From NCBI GenBank assembly GCA_038502055.1, contig JAXRKN010000038.1, positions 682,001 through 746,000 on the forward strand: a stretch of 64,000 nucleotides of DNA. Direction: 5' to 3'. Shown in pieces: positions 49,701 through 59,309 of the stretch; the first letter of the stretch is position 1, and each line of letters opens with the position of its first letter. This DNA comes from Tanytarsus gracilentus. Its lineage: Eukaryota > Arthropoda > Insecta > Diptera > Chironomidae. Below the pieces are notes generated by a model. The model saw nothing but the letters and a program-made list of their open reading frames with translations. It was not told where the DNA came from and searched no databases. The position numbers and the translations under genes were made by a program.

Positions 49701-52700
49701 CAAGCAAAGCCTTTTTCTGTGCCACAAATCGCCTCTCGACACAAAAATCATTTAGAGGCCTTCGAATTCGATCGATGTGGTTGTTCTAAAGATGGCTCAC
49801 GATTACAATCTAAGTGTTCCACCCCTCAAAATAAGTGTGGCGGAAGAAGAAGAACGGCAGCAATAAAGCAATCTTCAATTTTTCCATTCGATTTGATTTC
49901 TAAGATTTGAGCAGGAAAAAAAGTTATTGGGGTTTCTATCATTTTTGAAATTGAATGAGAGTATGTGTACATAAAAGTTGAGAGTATTTATTGGCTTTTT
50001 TGGCATGGCAAGAAAGAACTGGTTTACATGCTTTGCAAAGCAGCAATAACAACAAAAAAAGAGTCGGCAATCATCGAGTCAATGTGGGTCAGAGATTGAA
50101 AAGAGCTTGTAGAAGTAAGACACAATTTCTATGCCATTTATTCACCTTTGCCACATGCCTCAATCTCGACTATACTTGTGTATACGATCCATTAAACTGG
50201 AAAATTACTCTTTCCACCTACTCAGGCTTTGACTCTGGCATTTCACGCAAATCAATATTTGAGGCTGAAAATTCTGATGAAAATGGGAAAATTTTCTTTG
50301 GCTGACTTAATTTTTTTTTGCTCGTTGTTGAACCTTACGATGCCTGTCATGGCATGCACAAAAATAATTTCGCTCGGAACTTAATGCTCGAAATAATCGC
50401 TTTACATGATTGAAAACATGCAACAAAAACGATAAAATGCAGCCGTGAGGTTTATTTTGATGGAATTAAGAGAGTGCTTCAAAAGAGAGCATCAAAATAA
50501 CGAGCTTAAAGCCGCTTAAATAATTTTTTTGGCTGTTCCGAGTCGAGCATTGCATCATATCTAAAAAATGTTTCAAAACCCACAGGTGGGTGTTGCCGTG
50601 TAACCCACTTGTAACAGATCAGTATTGGAAATGTAACTTGGGGAAGTCCTATGAAGAAGCCTTGGAGAAGCCAAAAGGAAAGCCTTATGGAAAATATTTC
50701 TCAATTATGTTACATTTCCCACTGTGTTTCATTTTCCACCATGTTCCATTTTTCACTATGTTCCATTTTCTATTGTGTTCCATTTTCCACTGTGTTCCAT
50801 TTTCCACTGTGTCCCATTTTCCACTATGTTCCATTTTCCACTGTGTTCCATTTTCCACTGTGTTTTATTTTCCATTATGTTCCATTTTCCCATTATGTTC
50901 CATTTTCCACTGAGTTTCATTTTCCATTATGTTCCATTTCCCACTGTGTTTCATTTTCCATTATGTTTCATTTTCACCATGTTCCATTTTCCACTATGTT
51001 TCATTTTCCACTATGTTCCATTTTCCACTGTGTTCCATTTTCCACTGTGTTCCATTTTCCACAGTGTTCCATTTTCAGATCCATGCCAATCGATTCCTGG
51101 TCAAATTCCGAGTTCAACGAGGTACATGAAGCCATACTTTTAAAAAATGGACATTAGGGGCACTCCTGGCCGGCCGTGATGGACATTGGTGGCACTCTTG
51201 GATGGCCATGATAGACATTCCTCAAATATCATCAATGCCTTTCGATTCCTGATACAAATACGAGTTCAACGACATACATGAAGCCATATAACAGGAAATT
51301 TGTATGAAAAATGGCATTTAGGGCTGTCCATGGCACGACCTGTGGTTATGACCCTCATAATTCCTAAAATGGCCGAATCTAAATTCATAGACCTACCATT
51401 TGGCGAAAACTAGAAGTCTCTAGCTATCTCAGGAGCCGAGATCTCGATGGAACAGACAGACAGACGGACGGACGGAAATAGGCGCATATAAGTGTTACAC
51501 CACTTCGTGGGTTACACTAAAAATGTATTTTTCCCTTCATTATTCAATTTTTGTTGTTGTTTAAACCGCATCGTGTTATGACTGCCACAAATTGCTTTTT
51601 AAAATGTCATTAGAGTGAAGCTAAGCAAACTTGTTGATGATGAGGGAAAAGATAAATAAAGAAGTAAAATGTAAGTGCTATTGATACGTTCTAATGGGCG
51701 TTCAGTGGCATGCCTTAAAAGCAATATTGACAACGCACGTTTATATGAGCATTAATAGCAGCCTTCACGCTTCATCATCGCATTCACACACACCAAATGT
51801 GTGGAGATTCTCTTTTTTTGCATTAGCTTGAAACGTGAGCAGCGGAAGAGATTTTTTTCATAAACTCACTCTCGATGCCAAAGCCGTAAAGAATTTTTTT
51901 CTTCTTGACTAAAAATAAAAACTTTTTCACTCTTGCTCGCCTTTTTTCATCGCCGAAGAGTCATGAGAAAATTTTTAAGAATTTTTTTAGCTTTATATAT
52001 ATGACAAGGGTCATGTTTATGGCATGTTCATTCGGAAGTTTTAAAAATAATAAAGTCCATGATTTATGCACACAAAAAAATTATAAAATCATAAAGTTTG
52101 AGGTTTAATTTGGTTACAAAATCAAATGCTAAATTTTTTTGAATGTACCAATGAATAAAAAAACCATGACATTTAAGAAAAAGTCATGCTGCCAGAAGAG
52201 TTTATGATATGAGCAATAAAAACGATCACAATACACATGCGACTGAAATTGAATCTCGACAACAGCATGAAAAATATTTTTGCAATGTTTATCGAAGAAT
52301 GAATTTTTATGTTGGATTCTACTCGCACTTTCGGTGAAGTCGTACGTGATGTATCGGAGACTTTTCTTTTTCAATCTGCTTGAGAGCGATTTTTTTTGCG
52401 CGACTAAATCTTCATAAAATCCCAATTTTCTTTTTGGCATGCGAAGGCAAAAAATTCTTCTTCCATAACTCTAGAAAATTTACCCGCGCATAAATTTCGA
52501 ACCCACAAAATCTTTTCACAAAAAAATGTAATAAAATTTAATTTAACACAAACAAGTTGTCGGCTATAAAAATGAAATAAGTCGAAGTAATTTGAAATCT
52601 TCATAAATATGAAATAAATGTGCAAAGTGAATTATGAAATAAATTATTCATAATTTAAGTAAGTACTTAATTTTGCTCTCGGTGTCGACTCGCAATGACA

Positions 52701-55700
52701 AATTTAATTTGAAAACGGTTGTTCAAGAAATTACTTTTAATTATGGTGCAAGATTTCGTTTTCAAGGGATGAGAATTAAATTTTAGATCATTTACCTTTC
52801 GCATGGCCTTCCCTTGACACTTTATTTACAATTCATCTTAATTTCGAGGAGGACAATAATTTAGGTTCTTTCGGAAATCTCAAGAGTGAGCAAGTAAAAT
52901 TAATTATCACAATTTATGTTTCTTTATGCACGCTCGCGCCAAATAAATGTTCAATTCTGTCCAGCATGGCTGTGAGAGAGATAGACACAGTATACAAGAA
53001 TTGAACATTTTGTGTGCCGTCCTTGAGTAGCTCTGCTGTAATTTATTTGTCTAATATATTCTCACAGTTAAAAGGTTTACGAACGCTCGATTCCATGCGG
53101 ACTCAAAAACCACAAAGCATTAATTATAGGAATGAAATTAATACAAAAACTGAAGGCAATACTATAGTAAATATTTTCTAACTTTTAACTTTAAGCATCT
53201 TTCACTGCACAACTCTCACGTCATGTATGAATCATCAACCATTTCACGTTTCTTAATTCTCTTTTGCTTTTTAATGAATGATTAATTCGAAACACTCGCG
53301 AATAACTGTGAGTGATGTAATGTAAAAAACGTTATCATATTATTGCTCATACACGCCAGTTTGCCAACTGTGATGCAGACACAAAAAAAAGTATTTCAAA
53401 TATTGACACAAAATCGATCTTGTTTTCCGCTCATGTGCTCTCTTAATTTCTCAAGAGCTCGCATTAAACATTTTTTTTATTGAGGAATATACGAGAGATT
53501 TCTTAATACACTTTAAACGCGGCTATTAAAAGAGCCGATAATGAGCAATAAAAAGAAAAGTGAGAGGAGAGAAGATGACAGCATTTTTTTGGCACTGGTT
53601 CAAATGTTAATATTTTTATTTTATTTCATCATTAATAATTTATTGAACTGCGCCCATTTCTTGGGTTCATTGATGATTGTGTAAATGAATTATATGAGTC
53701 GCTGCGAAATATTGAGACATTACATAGTATTTGTGGCATTATGCGTTCGAGTTTTTTTCCTCAGCTTTGTGTCGAAATTCATTCTGAAGTTTAATTTTAA
53801 ACCTGAACTTCAGTTTTTTTTATTTCACACCCAATAGTCTCAGCGCCAGCTCAAGTCATCAATGTCTGTTGTTTTGTTTGTACACAGAAAGGTATTTCTA
53901 GGTGTGTTTCATTCTTTTTTTGCATAAAAAGACCTTAATCATGATTCAGCTCATGCCTTCTACACATACAAGGATTCAATTCATTCAGTTTAAAGGTTGA
54001 ATCACTCAAACAACTTAGTACAAGAGTTAAAAGTTTCGAAAGTGTAAACATACTCTGATGACAAAAATAATGATGTGCTGGATATTTGTTGTTTTCGTCT
54101 TTAAAAACAAATTTTTTAAAAATTGGTCATACAAAAATTTTCTTCTTCCATTTTTGTAGTTTTTAATGAACTCAAATTTTTTCCAAAAAAATATCTCAAA
54201 CTTTCAACACCTTATACGATAAAAAAACCTCTTGATACAATTGTCGCGCCTACATATGATGACGATGGGTGCGTTATGAAAGTGCATTTTTTCTCTCTCT
54301 CTTTAGAGGTGTGTGCGTTGCATATCAAATTTCATTAAAAAAATTTTGTCCCATTTTTGGAGGAAAGAAAAATTAAGTTAGTAGATAAAAATTTAATGGA
54401 AATGAACGCCGAAAGCTGCTGATTCATGGCCAGCTATAAAGTTTAACTGATATGTTGCTATGTAAGCATTTTGGAGAAAGAAAAGTTAACTATGAGGACT
54501 ATAATTGAGTTTTCGAGGAATTCGCAAAAAACTTTTTCCATTTCCAACCATGTGGGAAATCAAGAAGAAATCGAAACATCATCGTTATTGACCTCATACG
54601 AGTTCTTCTTCCTCAAAATTCACTAAACAATGCATTTAATGATTATTTGTGCCTCATTTTAATCAACAATTGCCCCATAAAAAATACACACATGCTCGCA
54701 ATCAAGAAAAAAACAATTTAGAGATGGAAAAAATGAGGCAAAACAATTTGTTTCATCTTTCTTTCTTACGCCATGTACTTATACACACAAAAAAATTTTT
54801 TTATTCTCGATAGAGTGAATACCATAAAAATAAAAATGAAATGAAATGGGTCCATTGAGTTGTATGAGCGCAACCAGCATAAATGAGATTAAATTTTTGA
54901 CTTTTCTTCGCGACGCAAAGTTATGAGGCTGGATGGATTTGTATGGTCGATCTCGAGAGGTGAAGAAAAAGAAAGTTTATTCTTATTTCAATCGTATTTT
55001 AATGACACACACTCACCAAAAAGAAAAATCGCGTCATCATAAAACAAAATATACAATGTGAAAATTTTTTTGCTACAAATTTGCTTCCTTACTGCTTGAA
55101 AGTTTTAAATGTCGCACATGAGAGCAATTTCACTTTTCTTCAGCTTTAATCTTCTTCGAGACAGCGTTTTGCAAACAATTACCGAAAAAAAAAAGTTTTA
55201 CTGCTCGAGATATAAAAAGTTGGCGATTCAAATCTATGTCAATGAGAGTGAAAAACTTTTACCATTTAAAATTATTAGAAAACACGATTTTCTCATCAAG
55301 AGGTGACGACAGAGCGATGAGTAAGCGGACGTGCACGATGAACCTGGAGGGTCATTTGTAAATGATCGTAATTTGTGACAATTGTGAATCAGAAAAGTGA
55401 GAGTACATTAAATGTAACTCGGTCACTGTGATGTGAAGTTAAATACTTTTTGTAATTTGCTGAGAAAGAGTTTTTTGAATTTAATTTCTCATCTTTAATC
55501 ATTCAACAAGCTTACATAAAATTAACGAGAAACAACAGTTAAAAACTTACATGCGACCTTACGTCATCGAAAGCGCAAACACATGAAACGATAAAATTAA
55601 GTGCTAGCAGCTCAGCTCTTGCCCAAGAACTCGAAAAAAAGAGAGACTTCAAAGAATATTTAATTTTTTTTATTCGCCTCCGTTCTTCTTGTTAATTCTC

Positions 55701-58700
55701 AAGTGGGATCTTCAGTTGTCTTCTTCGATGATTAATTCCATCCGCGTGCTCTCTTCATATTATTTTAGAAATTCATCAAGCAAAAGAGAGTTAAATTTAT
55801 ATATGAGATGAGACTCGTTATTTAATGTGAACATAAATTGAAATATAAATTGTTGAATATTATTTTGTTAATCGAAATTGAGGATTGTCAGGGAGACAAA
55901 AGAGATGTTGATAATGAAACCTACAAAACAATAATGAAATGACGTCAAAATCTTTGATAAATTGAGTGCTATTTCTATCGTTATTATTGAGAGAAATAGC
56001 ATTCAAATGTAAATGTTGATAAATTATGACAATATGAGCTCACGTGGCTGGCATTAAAAATTAAATAATCAATTTTAGATTTCCTAAAAAATATTTCAAA
56101 CTTTTCTCGGCTTGAAGCCGCTCACGACGAATTTATTAAATGATGTGCTCACTCTTAAAAAATAAACATTCGGAGGCGTTTGGTGAAACTTCAAAAAAAT
56201 TTATTAATTTCTTCTTTTTCCTCTTTTTTTTAAATAGACAACGCGCGATCAAGAAAACTACGATGCTCACAGCTATGGAGCTACATCACATTCCCAATTC
56301 CAAAGTCAACAGTCGACATATTCACGTCATTCCATCAATACACCCATCAATTCACCACCCATGTCGCCTGGCATTCATTACAATTCTCAGCATCAATACC
56401 AAAGTACGAGTACCAAACTGCTTTTAGAGCAAATGCTCAGCACCAATGTGAGAACACCCGAAAAGTTACCGATGATTGTTAAGCCACCGCATGGCGGATA
56501 CTGGATTGATTGTGGACAGATTGATGAGGAGATAGATGAAGTCGTTCAGTCGTCACATCATCATCAGCAGAATAACGATGATAATAATAATTTGAACAGT
56601 AATAAATTGAACGGCGGCGATGAGGATGGAAGTGAGATGGAAATAAAAATCGAATCAAATGACTTGGCGCGTTGCTATCGGCAGCACTTTTATGGTCGCG
56701 AACATTCCAATTTGATTGGATTTGATGAGGGTCAAGGACCAGTGTTGATGTCCATCAAATCAGAATCGATTGCTAATCAGCCACATTTACGCATTTTGTT
56801 GCGTCTCAAGAGTGGCACAATGCACGAAATCATTCCGACCTCATGCTTAGGCGACAATGCAACGCCACTCAAAATTAGTCGACTCTTAAATGATCAACTT
56901 CAAGTTGAAGCTTTCATGCCCATCATCTGTCCAATGACATCAAATCTTATTGCGGCCTATGACGAGCATCAGCTGGTGGTGAATTTTAAGTTTGGCATTT
57001 TATATCAAAAGTATGGTCAGACAATTGAGGAAGAGCTTTTTGGCAATAACGATGTTTCGCCTGAATTCGATGAATTTTTGGATTTACTTGGTCAGCGAAT
57101 AAAATTGAAGGATCACAAAGGCTATCGAGGTGGACTCGACATTAACAATGGACACACGGGCGATGTTGCAATTTATGATGTCTTTGAGGATCGCGAGATT
57201 ATGTTTCATGTGTCAACTTTACTTCCTTACACAAATGGAGATTCACAGCAATTACAGCGCAAACGACACATTGGCAATGACATTGTCGCAATTGTGTTTC
57301 AGGAACGAAATACCCCATTTTCACCCGACATGATTGCATCACATTTCCTTCACGCTTTCATTGTCGTTCAGCATCACTCGAGGAGGACATACAAAATATC
57401 CGTTACAGCTCGTGATGGAGTGCCATTTTTTGGACCGGCATTGCCTCGAAGCGGAATCATTCAGAAGAGAAATCTAAAACAATTTTTACTCACAAAACTC
57501 ATAAATGCTGAAAACGCTTGTTATAAGGCTGAAAAATTTGCAAAACTCGAATACCGCACTCGATCGTCGCTGCTCGAAAATCTCGTCGAAGATTTAAAGG
57601 ACAAAACAAAAATTTATCTCGGCAATGAATCACAAATTCCACCCGAATCACCAGCAAAAGAGAGCACAAAATCGGAAAATTCAGGCAGTGCAAGTCGATT
57701 CATCGACACCGTTAAAAAAGCGCTGATTTCACGCGTGCGATCGCAATCAACGGCAGACGGTAGCGGAGTATCGACACTTCCTAACGGCAAAAAGCAGCAA
57801 ATAAGTTTCGAAAATGATCAGAATGTAAGTAGCAATTTTAAACCCATCTCCATGTCTATTGTGAACCTGCCATCAATTAACCTCATGAAAGAGCTTTTCA
57901 TATCCAAAATCTTTAACATTTACCGGCGTCATACATCACTATGAGGAAAAAAGCATATTTTCTAAAAATGGACATCATCATCATCAAGAAAGTGCGATAA
58001 TTAACAAGCAGCGATGCTTAAAGTCACATTAATTGATTTTTGCTATTTTTGGCAACCATAAAACACTAATTAAATCTGTTCGTGATGACGGTGCGCGTAA
58101 TGACGTCTAAATTTAGTTCCTAAAATAATATTAACGATGGTTTGGAATTAAAATTAAATGATCCCATCGAAATTAAATTTTGAGTTACATAAAAATATAA
58201 TTTTTAAATAATTTCAGATAAATCGAACGCCATCATCGAAATCGTCGAGTAATTTCTCATCGTCGAGCTCCTCGATGGCAACACTCGAGAAGAAATCGCC
58301 GGGAGTGTCGAGTAAGCTGCTCCATCAGCAATCCCTACCCTCGCCGCAAGTTTCACATCATCAATTGCAGCAACAATTATCGCAACCAATGGTACAAAAT
58401 GCAAATTGCAATAGCAACCTGAATAATAATATCAATAAGAATCTCAGCAATGGTCAAGAGTCAATGCAGGTGTCAAATGAGCAACAAAGTGACAATTCAA
58501 GTTTATATAGCGTGGAGCTCGAGCCACTTAACGATGGTGAAAATCGATATATCGATAGTGACCCGGGCTTTGGTTCAATGTCGTCGAGCGAGCAAGCACA
58601 ATTGTCGAACATGCGACAAAATCAAATTAATGTGGAGCAGCAGGAAGCGGCACATCAGAAGGAGGTGGATGATCTTAAGCAAGAAATTACAAAGTTGAAG

Positions 58701-58968
58701 TGTGATAAATTAGACTTGTTAAGGCAAAATGTGGTAAGTTTACTCGGCTCGCATGTGCACACGTTTCAAAAATTTCTTCCCTCATCCACAGACATGTCAA
58801 CGTGATATTAAACGTTTGAGGGAACGTGAACTTTCACTTCAAGGCGACTTGACGGCGGCAAGTATGGAAATCATGCGTCTTCGTGAGCTTTTACAGGAGT
58901 TCACAGCCTCCGCAGCGTCAGCCACCAACAATGGGACAATTATCACGAACACAACAACCATGTTATAA
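28552..58968 (+). CDS. Rapgap1: Rap1 GTPase-activating protein with GoLoco motif (Rapgap1-like), spliced
   Basis: Reconstructed exons: 28,552-28,747; 40,848-41,112; 56,238-57,824; 58,218-58,733; 58,792-58,968 (stop TAA). All introns are GT..AG and phases agree (2/1 split, then 0, 0, 0). From ATG 28,593 the coding length is 2,700 bases, or 899 residues. Order: acidic N-terminal segment (1-52), GoLoco motif (about 113-135), RapGAP dimerisation and catalytic region (about 220-560) with the asparagine-thumb motif HIGNDIVAIVFQ (Asn about 487), a Ser/Gln/Asn-rich linker, and a C-terminal coiled coil. Known of the family: RapGAPs supply an asparagine to stimulate GTP hydrolysis by Rap1, and GoLoco motifs bind Galpha-i/o-GDP, linking heterotrimeric G proteins to Rap signalling. 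The first intron (12 kb) contains the antisense mannosidase gene, one arm of an inverted duplication, a tRNA-like element and a hairpin. The third (15 kb) contains an alternative promoter. Additional 5' exons may exist upstream. Confidence 0.88.
30512..30920. repeat. Older outlying block of the inverted duplication, right side
   Basis: Reverse-complement partner of 17,245-17,640 (see there). It lies inside the first Rapgap1 intron, about 1.8 kb downstream of the N-terminal exon. Confidence 0.75.
32485..33949. repeat. Right arm (core) of the large inverted duplication
   Basis: Near-identical reverse complement of 14,933-16,383, including the (aag)n/(ctt)n microsatellite at its inner end (32,501-32,521 against about 16,347-16,367) and the shared 82-residue open frame (32,702-32,950). 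Patchy similarity reaches about 34,090, only about 50 bp beyond the stop codon of the mannosidase gene, so the mannosidase 3' UTR probably lies in the duplicated DNA. Confidence 0.9.
34143..37748 (-). CDS. Golgi alpha-mannosidase II-type glycoside hydrolase (GH38), five exons
   Basis: Exons on the - strand: 37,748-37,594; 37,530-37,414; 37,359-36,920; 36,847-36,630; 36,572-34,143 (TGA). All junctions are GT..AG with consistent phase, giving 3,360 bases, or 1,119 residues, the usual length for Golgi alpha-mannosidase II (about 1,100). Residues 1-30 are a type II signal anchor (MRLRLF, then hydrophobic to YFYYIY), followed by an acidic stem. GH38 signatures: HSHNDPGW with zinc ligands His165 and Asp167; nucleophile and zinc ligand Asp279 in SIDPFGHG; general acid/base Asp405 in GGDFRY; zinc ligand His548 in QHHDAITGT. 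Known: GH38 Golgi enzymes trim two mannoses from GlcNAcMan5GlcNAc2 during N-glycan maturation. Two family positions differ: the Asp before the acid/base is Gly405-1 (usual GDDFRY), and the Ser of DPFGHS is Gly284. The protein may therefore be an alpha-Man-IIb-like paralogue with altered substrate preference, rather than the main enzyme. It is nested antisense in a Rapgap1 intron. Confidence 0.92.
37836..37847. promoter_or_regulatory. Perfect GATA palindrome in the mannosidase upstream region
   Basis: GATAACGTTATC is a perfect 12-bp palindrome 88 bp upstream of the mannosidase ATG, inside a larger imperfect dyad (tcagcgataacgttatcaga). An initiator-like TCAGTTGTG on the - strand lies further upstream near 37,915-37,930. 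If transcription starts there, the palindrome sits in the 5' UTR or core promoter. A paired GATA-factor or DRE-like site is plausible but unproven. Confidence 0.35.
38348..38443 (+). ncRNA. tRNA-like element with extended flanking stem (tRNA pseudogene or SINE head)
   Basis: 38,361-38,430 folds as a tRNA. It has box A-like TAGCATAGTGG, a D arm, a 5-bp anticodon stem TCCGA/TCGGG, a 5-bp T stem CCAGG/CCTGG around TTCGATT (box B GGTTCGATTCC), and a partly mismatched acceptor stem (TCTC/GAGA). The 7-base anticodon loop CGCGATA would read CGA (serine) but lacks the universal T33 and has no purine at 37. Serine tRNAs also have a long variable arm, which is absent (4 bases). Overall it resembles a glycine-type tRNA body. 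Flanking 12-mers AATCTCGTATAG (38,348-38,359) and CTATGCGAGATT (38,432-38,443) are inverted repeats that prolong the acceptor stem. It is probably a Pol III-type element or degenerate copy rather than a working tRNA. It lies inside the Rapgap1 intron, just upstream of the mannosidase promoter. Confidence 0.6.
40253..40591. repeat. Long near-perfect intronic inverted repeat (hairpin, about 128-bp arms)
   Basis: The left arm 40,253-40,380 and right arm 40,464-40,591 are reverse complements with only a few mismatches and small indels (for example tttttt against attttttt). Both run from caattgaacgtagttttgc through ccgaagcaggcatgtggtg-type sequence to the loop. The loop is about 83 bp. It lies 256 bp upstream of the GoLoco exon acceptor, in the sense orientation of the Rapgap1 transcript, so the pre-mRNA would contain a long double-stranded hairpin. 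It could be a foldback/MITE insertion, a hairpin-siRNA source or an ADAR substrate. Confidence 0.85.
40848..41112 (+). CDS. Rapgap1: Rapgap1 GoLoco-motif exon
   Basis: Strong acceptor ctttccttttgcag|T and donor TTTCACAG|GTGAGT. It encodes 88 full residues. A Ser/Pro-rich stretch is followed at exon residues 61-83 by ENLFELLERCQSQRLDDQRC, which matches the GoLoco (GPR) consensus with its signature D-D-Q-R (the conserved Gln-Arg that contacts nucleotide on Galpha-i/o-GDP). The exon ends in phase 0 and joins 56,238 directly. The alternative first exon at 42.4 kb also ends in phase 0, so transcripts from that promoter lack this motif. Confidence 0.88.
42107..42118 (+). promoter_or_regulatory. Candidate initiator of the downstream Rapgap1 promoter
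   Basis: TCAGTGTGCCAG matches exactly the 12-mer at 25,028-25,039 and fits the insect initiator TCAGT. It is followed by about 310-400 bp of A-rich, ATG-poor leader-like DNA before the alternative coding exon, which includes a short upstream frame at 42,303. Motif-based inference only. Confidence 0.3.
42422..42673 (+). CDS. Rapgap1: Rapgap1 alternative 5' coding exon (GoLoco-less isoform)
   Basis: An open frame ends in a phase-0 donor, AGCGAG|GTAATG, compatible with the RapGAP exon at 56,238. Its sequence is protein-like (TPPSSP motif, KRSSHLW, RRKDS, RSPSIS) rather than AT-rich noise. The frame opens after a stop at 42,413, and the first in-frame ATGs are at 42,515 and 42,518 (MMGVLRRKDS), giving an 812-residue isoform. 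The 29 residues before them (VANKIDKFNNN...) look equally coding. The exon may therefore begin at an acceptor (aatcag, start 42,422) fed by an unseen upstream exon, or use a non-AUG start. SxSP/TPPSSP sites suggest phosphorylation. Confidence 0.6.
42680..50570. other. Long Rapgap1 intron sequence with no nested gene recognised
   Basis: Open frames such as 43,645-43,923, 44,105-44,428, 46,434-46,736 and 48,580-48,960 have no domain and AT-driven composition. A (ca)n microsatellite lies at about 45,768-45,783. A cysteine-containing frame at 49,719-49,910 lacks an ATG and is not called. Confidence 0.5.
50575..51520. mobile_element. Probable non-autonomous DNA element with internal 17-bp tandem repeat
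   Basis: The ends carry inverted copies of GTGTAACCCAC (50,598-50,608 forward; 51,507-51,517 reversed as GTGGGTTACAC), with further weak terminal similarity (cccac..gtgg..gtgt). Inside lie a tandem array (50,705-51,075), two diverged copies of a roughly 80-bp block (51,084-51,170 and 51,236-51,335, sharing gttcaacga..tacatgaagccata), and a (caga)(cgga) microsatellite at 51,457-51,476. No transposase and no clear target-site duplication were seen, so the class is uncertain. It sits in the long Rapgap1 intron. Confidence 0.55.
50705..51075 (+). repeat. 17-bp tandem repeat array (ttccattttccactgtg unit)
   Basis: About twenty imperfect copies of a 17-base unit, alternating ccactgtg and ccactatg variants. 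Because 17 is not a multiple of three and the unit lacks stops on this strand, all three + frames stay open and repeat the same peptide (FHFPLCSI-type). The long overlapping open frames here are thus a by-product of the repeat and not genes. Confidence 0.9.
51600..56230. other. Rapgap1 intron, distal part, no gene recognised
   Basis: AT-rich, with short open frames only (51,905-52,108; 52,129-52,440; 54,123-54,338; 55,109-55,306), none with domain or splice support. Confidence 0.5.
56238..57824 (+). CDS. Rapgap1: Rapgap1 exon encoding the entire RapGAP catalytic region
   Basis: Acceptor ctttttttttaaatag|ACA and donor GATCAGAAT|GTAAGT, phase 0 at both ends, 529 residues. An internal ATG at 56,361 is in frame, but the frame is open from the acceptor. 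Exon residues about 75-90 hold the GGYWID motif conserved at the start of Rap1GAP dimerisation regions. EEELFGNNDVSPEF, GYRGGLD, REIMFHVSTLLPYT and RKRHIGNDIVAIVFQ follow, with the catalytic Asn at exon residue 347. KISVTARDGVPFFGPALP and FLLTKLINAENACYKAEKFAKLE close the GAP domain. A Q/N/H/D-rich insertion (HHHQQNNDDNNN) near exon residues 106-123 is typical insect low-complexity sequence. Ser/Thr-rich sequence follows the domain. Confidence 0.93.
58218..58733 (+). CDS. Rapgap1: Rapgap1 Ser/Gln-rich C-terminal exon
   Basis: Acceptor aatttcag|ATA and donor AATGTG|GTAAGT, phase 0 both ends, 172 residues. It begins with a serine run, continues through Q/N-rich low-complexity sequence and an acidic YSVELEPLNDGE segment, and ends in the first half of a coiled coil (QKEVDDLKQEITKLKCDKLDLL). 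Reading through the donor adds nine codons or more before a stop, so intron retention would truncate the coiled coil. Confidence 0.85.
58792..58968 (+). CDS. Rapgap1: Rapgap1 terminal exon, coiled coil
   Basis: Acceptor cctcatccacag|ACA, phase 0, 58 residues then TAA. Heptad-like RDIKRLRERELSLQGDLTAA and EIMRLRELLQEF continue the coiled coil of the previous exon. This resembles the C-terminal leucine zipper of SIPA1/SPA-1-type RapGAPs. A short Ala/Thr/Asn tail follows. The 59-bp intron between the two terminal exons is typical of insects. Confidence 0.85.
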   Translation, partial: TCQRDIKRLRERELSLQGDLTAASMEIMRLRELLQEFTASAASATNNGTIITNTTTML

Positions 58969-59296
58969 ACAATTTTTACATCTTTTCCACTTTCTTTAAA
59001 ATATTATTTTATTTGAGTAAAACCTAAGAAGATATAAAATTAATTCAACGAAATCAGGGTAATCTTAAAACATGCGATATGGAACCAAAAAAATGATTAT
59101 ACGAGAAATCAGAGGGAAAAGTTGGAAAATATACAATTTTATTATTTTTTTTATATTTTATAGTTTTGGCACTGAGAGTGCTCTTTTCCACGATATAAAA
59201 TATCCAATTTAAGTATTTTGTTGTTACTGTTGGAAATTTTCCCAAAATATAAAACTATTAAATATTAAAAGGATGCGACTTTAAAATTTGGCCTAA

Positions 59297-59302
59297 AATA
59301 AA
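59297..59302 (+). terminator. Candidate poly(A) signal of Rapgap1
   Basis: AATAAA about 330 bp after the stop codon. Later A-rich sequences to about 60,000 could also serve, so the 3' end is uncertain. Confidence 0.35.
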
Positions 59303-59309
59303 GTTTCTT

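Noticed and set aside
49719..50305. Cysteine-rich frame (CGCSKDGSRLQSKC) and a following open frame as exons of a nested gene
   Set aside because: Neither has an ATG start or convincing splice sites linking them. Interesting composition only, not enough to call.
50590..51157. Three overlapping + strand open frames with repeated FHFPLCSI-type peptides
   Set aside because: All three frames are open because of a 17-bp tandem repeat without stops. No single frame has coding features.
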